DNA from: Pelecanus crispus
Taxonomy: Eukaryota > Chordata > Aves > Pelecaniformes > Pelecanidae
Length of the DNA: 64,000 bases
NCBI RefSeq assembly: GCF_030463565.1
Contig: NC_134675.1
Location: forward strand, 14,715,862 to 14,779,861
Direction of reading: 5' to 3'
Of the stretch, positions 46,899 to 56,475 are shown one piece after another. How positions within the stretch are numbered: the stretch's first letter is position 1; the number at the start of each line of letters is the position of its first letter. The notes under the pieces are model-generated. The model saw only the letters and a program-made list of their open reading frames with translations, searched no databases and was not told the DNA's origin. A program made the position numbers and the translations under genes.

Positions 46899-47416
46899 AT
46901 GCCATACTATGTCTAAATCTTGTAGATTCTGTTTACAAAACACCTCTAAGACATAGCCTTTTCTAATGCATCCATAGAACTAAGACTAATCATGGCCATA
47001 ATCATATCATGCCTTTATTACTGTAATACCCTTGTTTCTAACTAACAAATGCCACGAATATCTTTCCAGCTGCAAAAACATCCTAGTTTATCATTTTACT
47101 TTGGCATACTTCCACTAGCTTGTCTTTATTGAACACAACCTGTTCCTGCCCCCCCACCTTTTCAAATCTCTTCACAGTTTCTCATCTATCATTTCATAAT
47201 GAGAATTTGACTTCTGGTCTTTTCTGTTGTCTTCTATCTCTCAGTTTTTCCAAACAAGCATGCCTGTCCTCCCTCCTCACTATTCCTCATATTTAGGAGG
47301 AAGAACTTCATAAACAGCTAAAGCTATATTGGCCTTCTCTTTCAGGTCCCCATTTAAGTCTGCTTTGTTGTATTGTCTGCAAAAGACATCAGAACACTTA
47401 GGCAACTGAGCAACCA

Positions 47417-47985
47417 TGTCGTGGTTTAGCCCCAGCCAGCAACTAAGCACCACGCAGCCGCTCGCTCACTCCCCCTGCCCCGATGGGATGGGGGAGAGAA
47501 TTGGAGGAGTAAGAGTGAGAAACACTCCTGGGTTGAGATAAGAACAGTTTAATAATTGAAATAAAGTAAAATAGTAATGATAATAATAACAATACAATAA
47601 TGATAATAATAATATTAATATACAAAGCAAGTGATGCACAATGCAATTGCTCACCACCTGCAAACCGATACCCAGGCAGTTCCCGAGCAGCGATTGCTGC
47701 TCCCCGGACAACCCCCCCCAGTTTATATACTGAGCATGATGTCATATGGTATGGAATAGCCCTTTGGTCAGTTTGGGTCAGCTGTCCTGGCTGTGCCCCC
47801 TCCCAGCTTCTTGTGCACCTGGCAGAGCATGGGAAGCTGAAAAGTCCTTGACTAGCATAAGCAGTACTTAGCAACAACTAAAACATCAGTGTGTTATCAG
47901 CATTATTCTCATCCTAAATCCAAAACACAGCACTATGCCTGCTACTAGGAAGAAAATTAACTCTATCTCAGCCGAAACCAGGACA
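47417..47985 (-). mobile_element. Solo LTR-A
   Basis: Full-length LTR-A (569 bases) in minus orientation: start TGTCCTGGTTTCGGC at 47985, end ..AACCACGACA at 47417. The CRE octamer is changed to TGATGTCA-type (a CpG loss near 47741). The flanks AACCA and CCACA do not form a clear duplication. Confidence 0.88.
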
Positions 47986-48264
47986 CCACATCTGGCTGTA
48001 ATTCTGACATCTTTGACTGTAAGCTTTTTGAGGCAGGGACCATCTTTTGTTTTGTCTTTATATACTGGATAATGCAATAAGTCCTGACCCACAACTCCTA
48101 CAAATTACCAGAGAGGAATTTCAATAAAATCAAGTCTAGGTCAATTTGTCATGTGAGAAATTGCTAGTGGTTTCTACCAGCATGAACACCAGTCCCTCAT
48201 GTAGGATCTGGTATTCCTTGTATACCAAACTTCCTTTAGAAATCTCACAACATACAAATCGGAT

Positions 48265-48835
48265 TGTCGTGGTTTAGCCCCAGCCAGCAACTAAGCACCA
48301 CGCAGCCGCTCGCTCACTCCCCCTACCCCGATGGGATGGGGGAGAGAATTGGAGGAGTAAGAGTGAGAAACACTCCTGGGCTGAGATAGGAACAGTTTAA
48401 TAATTGAAATAAAGTAAAATAGTAATGCTAATAGTAACAGTATAATAATGATAATAATAATAATGATACACGAAACAAGTGATGCACAATGCAATTGCTC
48501 ACCACCCGCCGACCGATACCCAGACAGTTCCCGAGCAGCGATCGCTGCTCCTCGGCCAACCCCCCCCAGTTTATATACTGAGCATGACGTCATATGGTAT
48601 GGAATAGCCCTTTGGTCAGTTTGGATCAACTATTCTGGCTGTGCCCCCTCCCAGTTTCTTGTGCGCCTGGCAGAGCATGGGAAGCTGAAAAAGTCCTTGA
48701 CTAGCATAAGCAGTACTCAGCAACAACTAAAAACATCAGCCTGTTATCAACATTCTTCTCCTACTAAATCCAAAACACAGCACTATGCCTGCTGCTAGGA
48801 AGAAAATTAACTCTATCCCAGCCGAAACCAGGACA
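48265..48835 (-). mobile_element. Provirus 3' LTR (LTR-A)
   Basis: 571 bases, five substitutions from the other LTR at 54595-55165 (about 0.9%). It keeps CRE TGACGTCA (48585-48592) and an intact TATATAAAC box (about 48570-48578). It ends in ..ACGACA at 48265. Confidence 0.95.
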
Positions 48836-49302
48836 GTATCCACCCCTTATTCTATACCATCTACGTCATGCACAGGCCCTCCCCTTTCCAATGTGTTCCA
48901 ATTAATCACCACCGCTTTCCCTATCTTGATATACACACAGATATCATTCCCTTCGTCTATGGCCCATCCCTCTAAAATGTCCATTGAGTTCATTTAGCCC
49001 ATGACTTTGGGTTCCATCTGTCATCACAGTCTTTCAGAGCAGGAGAGGTGGTGTGCAGTGTTGGACTGTTGCATGCTGAAGTCAGTTCTCATTCCAACAT
49101 GGTTTCATCAAAGTTCATTTTCCTTAGGCTGGGCAATTCTTACTGCAATACCATTGATGCGGCATATAGCAATCATAATATATAGTATTATATACTTAAT
49201 ATTAACCTACTATATTATTATATTAACATGCAGTTAAGAGATAACATATAGTTAAGAGATAACATACAGTATTATAAAGCAATTAATATTATACAATTCA
49301 GT
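48836..49302 (-). other. Provirus region between pol and 3' LTR, no env
   Basis: 467 bases between the pol stop and the LTR. It is AT-rich, with a short direct repeat (GTTAAGAGATAACATA twice, 49234-49268). No open frame for an envelope is present. A weak polypurine stretch (AAGGGGTGGA) adjoins the LTR. Confidence 0.8.
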
Positions 49303-52300
49303 TCATTGGCTATTTTCACCCAAAATCAAATTCGCTTGAGGTACACATTGGGCTTCCCCATCCTTTCGCATCACCCACCAAGTGCACCCAGGTCCTTGAG
49401 CAAAAGCAATCCCACGAATGGGTTTGCCTTTGCCAGAGGGGGAAGTAACCCAGACTGTCTTCCCCAGCATATTTTTCATGTGCACTACAGGAACTTTATC
49501 TCCTTCTACAGTACGTAAAAGTTTTGATTGGGCAGGGCCAGCTCGATTGGCAGATCCCCTGGTGTTGACTAACCAGGTGGCTTTTGCTAAATGCGTATCC
49601 CAATGTTTAAACGTCCCACCACCCATTGCTCTCAGGGTAGTCTTTAACAATCCATTGTATCGCTCAATTTTCCCGGAGGCTGGTGCATGGTAAGGGATGT
49701 GATACACCCACTCAATGCCGTGCTCTTTGGCCCAGGTGCCTATGAGGTTGTTTTGGAAATGAGTCCCGTTGTCTGACTCAATTCTTTCTGGGGTGCCATG
49801 TCGCCACAGGACTTGCTTTTCAAGGCCCAGGATGGTGTTCCGGGCGGTGGCATGGGGCACGGGATATGTTTCCAGCCATCCAGTGGTTGCTTCCACCATG
49901 GTGAGCACATAGCGCTTGCCCTGGCGGGTCTGTGGGAGCGTGATGTAATCAATCTGCCAGGCCTCCCCATATTTATATTTTAGCCATCGTTCACTATACC
50001 CAAGGGGCTTGAACTGCTTGGCTTGCTTGATTGCAGCGCATGTTTCACACTCATGAATAACCTGTGCAATACTGTCCATAGTTAAGTCCACCCCTCGATC
50101 ACGAGCCCATTTATACGTTGCATCCCTTCCTTGATGGCCTGAGGCATCATGGGCCCACCGAGCTATAAATAATTCACCCTTATGTTGCCAGTCCAAATCC
50201 ACCTGAGCCACTTCAATCTTAGCAGCCTGATCTACTTGCTGGTTGTTTTGATGTTCTTCAGTGGCCCGACTCTTAGGTACATGAGCATCTACATGACGAA
50301 CTTTTACAACCAGGTTCTCTACCCGGGCAGCAATATCTTGCCACAATGCGGCAGCCCAGATTGGTTTGCCTCTGCGCTGCCAGTTGCTCTGCTTCCATTG
50401 CTGCAGCCACCCCCACAGGGCATTTGCCACCATCCATGAGTCAGTATAGAGATAAAGGACTGGCCGCTTTTCTCGTTCAGCAATATCTAAAGCCAGCTGG
50501 ATGGCTTTCACCTCTGCAAACTGACTCGACTCCCCTTCTCCTTCAGCAGTTTCTGCGACTTGTCGTATAGGACTCCATACAGCAGCTTTCCACCTCCGAT
50601 GCTTTCCCACGAGACGACAGGACCCATCAGTGAACAGGGCATATTGCTTTTCATTTTCTGGCAATTTATTATACAGTGGGGCCTCTTCAGCACGTGTCAC
50701 CTCCTCCTCTGGTGATATTCTAATGTTTTTTCCTTCTGGCCAGTCCATGATCACTTCCAAGATTCCTGGGCGACTGGGGTTTCCTATTCGAGCCCGTTGT
50801 GTGATCAATGCAACCCACTTACTCCATGTAGCATCAGTTGCATGATGTGTAGAGGGGACCCTCCCTTTGAACATCCAGCCCAACACTGGCAGTCGGGGTG
50901 CCAGCAGGAGCTGTGCTTCAGTACCAACCACTTCTGAAGCAGCTCGAACCCCTTCATATGCTGCCAATATCTCTTTCTCAGTTGGAGTGTAGCGGGCTTC
51001 GGATCCTCTGTATCCCCGACTCCAAAACCCTAGGGGTCGACCTCGAGTCTCCCCTGGTGCTTTCTGCCAGAGGCTCCAGGTAGGGCCATTCTCCCCGGCT
51101 GCGGTGTAGAGCACATTTTTAATATCCTGCCCTGCCCGGACTGGCCCAAGGGCTACTGCATGAACTATCTCACGTTTAATTTGTTCAAAGGCTTGTTGTT
51201 GCTCAGGGCCCCATTTGAATTCGTTCTTCTTCCGGGTCACTTGATAGAGAGGGCTTACGATCTGACTGTAATTTGGAATATGCATTCTCCAAAACCCCAC
51301 AACGCCTAAGAAAGCTTGTGTTTCCTTTTTGCTAGTTGGTGGGGACATAGCTGTTATTTTGTTGATCACATCCATTGGGATCTGACGACGTCCATCTTGC
51401 CATTTTATTCCTAAAAACTGGATCTCCTGTGCAGGTCCCTTGACCTTACTCTGTTTTATGGCAAAACCAGCCTTCAGAAGGATTTGGACTATTTTCTTTC
51501 CCTTCTCAAAAACTTCTTCTGCTGTATTGCCCCACACAATGATGTCATCAATGTACTGCAGATGTTCTGGAGCTTCACCCTGTTCCAGTGCTGTCTGGAT
51601 CAGTCCATGGCAAATGGTGGGGCTGTGCTTCCACCCCTGGGGCAGTCGGTTCCAGGTGTACTGAACACCCCTCCAGGTAAAAGCAAACTGGGGTCTGCAC
51701 TCTGCTGCCAAAGGGATGGAGAAAAATGCATTAGCAATATCAATTGTGGCATACCACTTAGCTGCCTTTGACTCCAGTTCATATTGAAGTTCTAGCATGT
51801 CTGGCACGGCAGCACTCAGCGGCGGTGTAACTTCGTTCAGGCCACGATAGTCCACTGTTAGTCTCCACTCCCCATTAGACTTTCGCACTGGCCATATGGG
51901 ACTGTTAAAGGGTGAGCGAGTCTTGCTGATCACTCCCTGGCTCTCCAGTCGACGAATCAGGTTATGGATGGGAATCAGGGAGTCTCGGTTGGTGCGATAT
52001 TGCCGCCTGTGCACAGTTGTGGTAGCAATCGGCACCTGTTGTTCCTCAACCTTCAGCAACCCTACAATTGAAGGGTCCTCTGAGAGACCGGGCAAGGTGG
52101 ACAACTGTTTAATTTCCTCTGTCTCCAAAGCAGCTATACCAAAAGCCCACCGGTACCCTTTTGGGTCCTTGAAATACCCTCTCCTGAGGTAGTCTATGCC
52201 AAGGATGCACGGGGCGTCTGGGCCAGTCACAATGGGGTGCTTTTGCCACTCATTCCCAGTTAGGCTCACTTCAGCTTCCAGTACAGTTAGCTGTTGGGAT

Positions 52301-52392
52301 CCCCCTGTCACTCCAGAAATACAAATGGGTTCTGCCCCTCTATAGTTTGATGGCATTAGCGTGCACTGTGCACCAGTGTCCACTAGAGCCTT
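49303..52392 (-). CDS. pol: ERV pro-pol (protease, RT, RNase H, integrase)
   Basis: An uninterrupted frame of about 1,030 codons, counted here from the GTG at 52383. The protease catalytic DTGA is at residues 2-5. RT follows at about 130-340: D215 in TIDIANAF, LPQGWKHSP at 247-255, catalytic YIDD at 277-280. RNase H (about 580-725) has D585 in TDGS, E624, D648 in TDS and D718. Integrase has H745/H750 and C779/C782 in the zinc domain, then D812, D871 and E907. All catalytic residues are present. The frame is the same as gag and is separated from it by 31 sense codons between two TAG codons (52491-52489 and 52395-52393). Expression would need suppression or reversion of both. No dUTPase or envelope follows. 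Confidence 0.93.
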   Translation of the reverse strand, partial: KALVDTGAQCTLMPSNYRGAEPICISGVTGGSQQLTVLEAEVSLTGNEWQKHPIVTGPDAPCILGIDYLRRGYFKDPKGYRWAFGIAALETEEIKQLSTLPGLSEDPSIVGLLKVEEQQVPIATTTVHRRQYRTNRDSLIPIHNLIRRLESQGVISKTRSPFNSPIWPVRKSNGEWRLTVDYRGLNEVTPPLSAAVPDMLELQYELESKAAKWYATIDIANAFFSIPLAAECRPQFAFTWRGVQYTWNRLPQGWKHSPTICHGLIQTALEQGEAPEHLQYIDDIIVWGNTAEEVFEKGKKIVQILLKAGFAIKQSKVKGPAQEIQFLGIKWQDGRRQIPMDVINKITAMSPPTSKKETQAFLGVVGFWRMHIPNYSQIVSPLYQVTRKKNEFKWGPEQQQAFEQIKREIVHAVALGPVRAGQDIKNVLYTAAGENGPTWSLWQKAPGETRGRPLGFWSRGYRGSEARYTPTEKEILAAYEGVRAASEVVGTEAQLLLAPRLPVLGWMFKGRVPSTHHATDATWSKWVALITQRARIGNPSRPGILEVIMDWPEGKNIRISPEEEVTRAEEAPLYNKLPENEKQYALFTDGSCRLVGKHRRWKAAVWSPIRQVAETAEGEGESSQFAEVKAIQLALDIAEREKRPVLYLYTDSWMVANALWGWLQQWKQSNWQRRGKPIWAAALWQDIAARVENLVVKVRHVDAHVPKSRATEEHQNNQQVDQAAKIEVAQVDLDWQHKGELFIARWAHDASGHQGRDATYKWARDRGVDLTMDSIAQVIHECETCAAIKQAKQFKPLGYSERWLKYKYGEAWQIDYITLPQTRQGKRYVLTMVEATTGWLETYPVPHATARNTILGLEKQVLWRHGTPERIESDNGTHFQNNLIGTWAKEHGIEWVYHIPYHAPASGKIERYNGLLKTTLRAMGGGTFKHWDTHLAKATWLVNTRGSANRAGPAQSKLLRTVEGDKVPVVHMKNMLGKTVWVTSPSGKGKPIRGIAFAQGPGCTWWVMRKDGEAQCVPQANLILGENSQ

Positions 52393-52488
52393 CTACTCCT
52401 GTGGGTCTGACGTTCCAGGCCATCGAATCCACACAGTCCAGTAAACCCGGTTGTCCCTTTCCTCCACCTGGCTGGAGGCAGGGCCCCT

Positions 52489-54519
52489 CTAACACTGGTC
52501 ACAGTATTCGTTGTTCACTTCCTGTAAATGTGAATCAAAAGTTCCCTGATCAAGGTCGGAAGTAAAATTAGCCCTCTTACTCTGTCTCGGGAACTGCTCA
52601 CTGGAAACTGGAGCTGCAATTTTCCTGGGAGAACCGCCTTTTCTAATAGTTTTTCCTTGCAATTCACGCACCCGTGCCTCTAAGGTTGAGGTGGGTTTTC
52701 CATCCCACTTTCTCATGTCCTCTCCATAATCACGCAGGTAAAACCACAGGGTGCCCCGTGGTGTGTATCCTCTATATCCTCTCTCTTGAGCATAGGGACG
52801 TTGACTCCTAATGGCTGAGACACTGGTCCGTGCAGGTGGGGAGTAGGACAGATCCTCTCTGAGTTGTTGGAACTCTTGGCATATTTTTTCAGACAGTTTT
52901 TCCACAGCCGAGACACAGGCCCGTAGGGAGGAAGAGAGCTTTTCTTCGTAGTCCCGGAGTTGTCTAGCCACTTCATCCACCGTTGGTGCCTCGTCGTCTT
53001 TCCAGGCTAGTATTGCCAACGAGTTGGAATACGATGCTGGTGCGCTCCGTACCACCTTCCGCCACATGGATTGTGTGCACCTGACTTCATCTGGGTCTTT
53101 GGTTAACCGCTCATCATTCAGGTCACTGTAAATCACCTCCAGCACGCCTAATTCCCTCAGGTACTGGATACCTTTCTCTACGGTGGTCCATTTGCTTGGG
53201 CGGTATAAAACATCCTCCTTGAAGGGATACCTTTCCTTCACGCTTGACAGAAGTCGCCTCCAGAGGCTGAGCGGTTTTGCCCCTTTTCCAATTGCTTTGT
53301 CAATGCCCCCTTCCCTGGAAAGGGATCCCAGCTGCTTGGCTTCCCTACCCTCTAAATCCAGGCTACTGGCCCCGTTATCCCAGCATCGGAGCAGCCAGGT
53401 GATGATGTGCTCGCCTGGATGACGACCAAAATCTTTTCGCATATCTCGCAGCTCACTCAGGGATAGGGATCGGGTGGTCACCATCTCATTTATGGGTTCT
53501 TCCTCCTCTGGTTCTCGTGATGGCCCTGGTTCATCTTCATCCCTTACTAAACGAACTGATTTCCTCGTGTATTTTTTCTTCTGTATAGGGGCAACTGATA
53601 CCGGCGCAGGTTGGTTCTCTGGTTTAGCCACAGTGTCTGTCACTGGGGTTTGAGTAGCCGCAGTGCTCATGGCTGTGGCTGGAGTAGCCACAGTGCCTGG
53701 GGCAGGGGTTTGAGTAGCTGCAAGGCCTGTAGTGGGGGTTGGAGTAGCCGCAGGGCCTGTAGTGGGGGTTTGAGTAGCCACAGTGCTTGTTGTTTTGTCA
53801 TCAGATCCAGAGACCTTCTCTTTCTTTTGAGGGTACTGATTAGCGTTGACCACGGCTCGATAGGCATGGGCCAGTCCCCAGCATGTTGCAATGATTTGTG
53901 TCTCTCTGGAGCTACCAGGGTGACAACATACTTCTTCCAAATACTTTACTAATTCTTCAGGATTCTGCACTTGTTCAGGGGTGAAGTTCCAAAACACTGG
54001 AGGTCCCCACTGCCCTAGGTACTTGCGCATACGATCCCACACACCCTGCCACTCATAACTATCCAGCCTTGGGGTAGATCTCTGGATGGTATTTTTAAAC
54101 TGCTTACTGACCTTTATCAAAATGGAAACAACATTCCCAAGAATTATCAATAGAAGTATCTTAACTGCCCAGGGGTGTTCAAGATACAGGAAAGTTGTTG
54201 TAATGAAGGAGGAAACATCATAGAAGAAAGCAGCAAAGGTGCCATTCTGTATTTCCTCCACAACAAGCCTCTCAGAGTAAGAAGTATAATTGCTAACTCT
54301 CTCTATGAGGTAGTACCCGAAGTACAGTAGTGACTTCTGTATGAAACCCAAATACCAAAGAATGCTCAAGGTCAGGGCTTTGATAAGGAGCCTCCCAAGC
54401 AAAAGATCATGAATCACTGCAGAGCATAGCACACTACACAAACTGACAGCAAGCTTTAACGCGTGCTGCAAAAAAAAGAACATGGTGCAGATCAGAAGAA
54501 CTAATATCGTGACCGGCAA
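52489..54519 (-). CDS. gag: ERV gag-like protein with hydrophobic N-terminus
   Basis: 676 codons from the ATG at 54519 to TAG at 52491-52489. Position after the primer site and before the protease marks it as gag. Residues 1-140 contain several hydrophobic stretches (about 1-38, 46-72, 96-114 and 117-137) that look like membrane segments. The segment 248-300 is a Thr/Pro/Ala-rich imperfect tandem repeat (TQTP.. units). Then come a basic/acidic stretch (314-345), a helical capsid-like part (about 350-530) and an Arg/Tyr-rich C-terminal region (565-650). No CCHC zinc knuckle is seen; only a lone CDQC closes the frame. The rest of the frame is undamaged. The N-terminal part could also be a separate membrane protein fused to gag. 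Confidence 0.82.
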   Translation of the reverse strand: MPVTILVLLICTMFFFLQHALKLAVSLCSVLCSAVIHDLLLGRLLIKALTLSILWYLGFIQKSLLYFGYYLIERVSNYTSYSERLVVEEIQNGTFAAFFYDVSSFITTTFLYLEHPWAVKILLLIILGNVVSILIKVSKQFKNTIQRSTPRLDSYEWQGVWDRMRKYLGQWGPPVFWNFTPEQVQNPEELVKYLEEVCCHPGSSRETQIIATCWGLAHAYRAVVNANQYPQKKEKVSGSDDKTTSTVATQTPTTGPAATPTPTTGLAATQTPAPGTVATPATAMSTAATQTPVTDTVAKPENQPAPVSVAPIQKKKYTRKSVRLVRDEDEPGPSREPEEEEPINEMVTTRSLSLSELRDMRKDFGRHPGEHIITWLLRCWDNGASSLDLEGREAKQLGSLSREGGIDKAIGKGAKPLSLWRRLLSSVKERYPFKEDVLYRPSKWTTVEKGIQYLRELGVLEVIYSDLNDERLTKDPDEVRCTQSMWRKVVRSAPASYSNSLAILAWKDDEAPTVDEVARQLRDYEEKLSSSLRACVSAVEKLSEKICQEFQQLREDLSYSPPARTSVSAIRSQRPYAQERGYRGYTPRGTLWFYLRDYGEDMRKWDGKPTSTLEARVRELQGKTIRKGGSPRKIAAPVSSEQFPRQSKRANFTSDLDQGTFDSHLQEVNNEYCDQC

Positions 54520-54568
54520 CTGTTAACAGACTCCTTAATACACTCTGATTAATCTGTTGTTATCTCAA

Positions 54569-54586
54569 GCCCCACGTTGGGCGCCA
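54569..54586 (-). promoter_or_regulatory. Primer binding site, tRNA-Lys1,2 type
   Basis: On the minus strand the 18 bases TGGCGCCCAACGTGGGGC lie 8 bases after the 5' LTR end. This matches the tRNA-Lys1,2 primer site used by foamy viruses and Mason-Pfizer-type betaretroviruses. Confidence 0.9.
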
Positions 54587-54594
54587 AAAAGGAC

Positions 54595-55165
54595 TGTCGT
54601 GGTTTAGCCCCAGCCAGCAACTAAGCACCACGCAGCCGCTCGCTCACTCCCCCTACCCCGATGGGATGGGGGAGAGAATCGGAGGAGTAAGAGTGAGAAA
54701 CACTCCTGGGTTGAGATAAGAACAGTTTAATAATTGAAATAAAGTAAAATAGTAATGCTAATAGTAACAGTATAATAATGATAATAATAATAATGATACA
54801 CGAAACAAGTGATGCACAATGCAATTGCTCACCACCCGCCGACCGATACCCAGACAGTTCCCGAGCAGCGATCGCTGCTCCCCGGCCAACCCCCCCCAGT
54901 TTCTATACTGAGCATGACGTCATATGGTATGGAATAGCCCTTTGGTCAGTTTGGATCAACTATTCTGGCTGTGCCCCCTCCCAGTTTCTTGTGCGCCTGG
55001 CAGAGCATGGGAAGCTGAAAAAGTCCTTGACTAGCATAAGCAGTACTCAGCAACAACTAAAAACATCAGCCTGTTATCAACATTCTTCTCCTACTAAATC
55101 CAAAACACAGCACTATGCCTGCTGCTAGGAAGAAAATTAACTCTATCCCAGCCGAAACCAGGACA
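54595..55165 (-). mobile_element. Provirus 5' LTR (LTR-A)
   Basis: 571 bases. CRE TGACGTCA is at 54915-54922. The TATA box reads TATAGAAAC instead of TATATAAAC because of a substitution at 54903; the 3' LTR keeps the intact box. It ends at 54595 in ..ACGACA next to the primer site. Confidence 0.94.
54895..54925 (-). promoter_or_regulatory. LTR-A core promoter: CRE octamer and altered TATA box
   Basis: TGACGTCA lies just upstream of the TATA element. The CRE/ATF octamer is conserved in most LTR-A copies here (34363 area, 36872 area, 48585, 54915, 58895 area). In this 5' LTR the TATA box has one change. Confidence 0.65.
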
Positions 55166-55456
55166 CACTGCATTTAGCAGGTCTCTTCCATACATCTCAC
55201 CTCAAAATGATTACTAAAATACATACTCTAAAACATGACATATTGTAAATTGGACAATAAGGGATGGTATGCCCTACCACCTACTTACTTCCCTTCTTGC
55301 TCACCAGTAGGAATAAGAAATATAGCTCTATTCTAATGATCCAACTTGTCAAAACATTTTTCATTTCCTCTGTTTTGCTTTTAAGCACACAAAAAAATTG
55401 CAAGAGTGAATGAAATGGTAAACCTGCTCCTGTCTTACTAAGTTCACCTTGGGATT

Positions 55457-56143
55457 CTCATAGAATCAGAATGGCTGAGGTTGGAAGGGACCTCTGGAGG
55501 TCATCTTGTCCAACTGCCCTGCTCCAGCAGGGCCACCTAGAGCCGGTTACCCAGGGCCATGTCCAGATGGCTTTTGAATATCTCCAAGGAGGAAGACTCC
55601 ACAACTTCCCTGGGAAACAAGCTCCACTGCTCAATCACCCTCACAGTAATAAAGTGTTTCCTGATGTTCACATGGAACCTCCTGTGTTTCTGTTTGTGCC
55701 CATTGCCTCTTGTCCTGCCACTGGGCACCACTGAAAAGAGCCTGGCTCCGTCTTCTTTACACCCTCCCTTCAGGTATTTCTATAAGTTGATGAGATCCCC
55801 CCGAGCCTTCTCTTCTCTAGGCTAAACAGTCCCAGCTCTCTCAGCCTTTCCTTGTATAACAGATGCTCCTCCTGTCCCTTAATCATCTTTGTGGCCCTTC
55901 ACTGGACTCTCTCCAGTATGTCCATGTCTCTCTTGTACTGAGGAGCCCAGAACTGGACACAGGACTCCAGGTGTGGCCTCACCAGTGCTCAGCAGAGGGG
56001 AAGGATCACCTCCCTTGACCTGCTGGCAATACTTTGCCTAATGCAGCCCAGGATACCATTAGCCTTGTTTGCTGCAAGGGCACATTGCTGGCTCATGTTC
56101 AACCTGGTGCCCACCAGGACCCCCAGGTCCTTTTCTGAAAAGC
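55457..56143 (-). mobile_element. CR1 LINE 3' end (copy h of an inverted near-identical pair)
   Basis: Reverse complement of CR1 with the tail ATTCTGATTCTATGAG. It is the inverted twin of 37738-38422, with about 3 differences in 685 bases, all near the 3' end, and the same internal stops. At 56143 it joins head-to-head to another CR1 piece. Confidence 0.92.
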
Positions 56144-56475
56144 TGAATAACAGATTTGTCAAGAATGAGGCCCATTTTCGTAGGGCCTGTAGCAATAGGA
56201 CAAGGGGTAATGATTTTAAACTGAAAGAAGGTAGATTCAGACTAGATATAAGGAAGACATTTTTTATGATGAGGGTGGTGAAACACAGGAATAGGTTGTC
56301 CAGAGAGGTGGTAGATACTCCATCCCTGGAAACATTCAAGGTCAAGTTGGACGGGGCTCTGAGAAATCCGATCTAGTTGAAGATGTCCCTGCTCATTGCA
56401 GGGGGGGTTGGACTAAATGACCTTTAAAGGTCCCTTCCAACCCAAACCATTCTATGATTCTATGATTCTATGAAT
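56144..56475 (+). mobile_element. CR1 LINE 3' end, head-to-head with copy h
   Basis: Plus-strand CR1 C-terminal sequence ([24 protein letters not shown], given as a family signature) and the tail CCTTCCAACCC with three ATTCTATG repeats ending near 56475. Confidence 0.88.

Larger units (their letters stand above)
48265..55165 (-). mobile_element. Nearly intact env-less endogenous retrovirus
   Basis: The 6.9 kb provirus is bounded by two 571-base LTRs in minus orientation. The order is 5' LTR (55165-54595), tRNA-Lys1,2-type primer site (54586-54569), gag (54519-52489), protease, RT, RNase H and integrase (to 49303), then the 3' LTR. No env is present. The LTRs differ at 5 of 571 sites, which points to a recent insertion. 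The outer flanks CGGAT (left) and CACTG (right) do not match, so the usual target duplication is missing. The RT sequence looks class III (ERV-L/spuma-like), which fits the foamy-virus-type primer site. Confidence 0.93.

Noticed and set aside
48836-49302. Possible env or accessory gene after pol
   Set aside because: Only 467 AT-rich bases remain, with no significant open frame.
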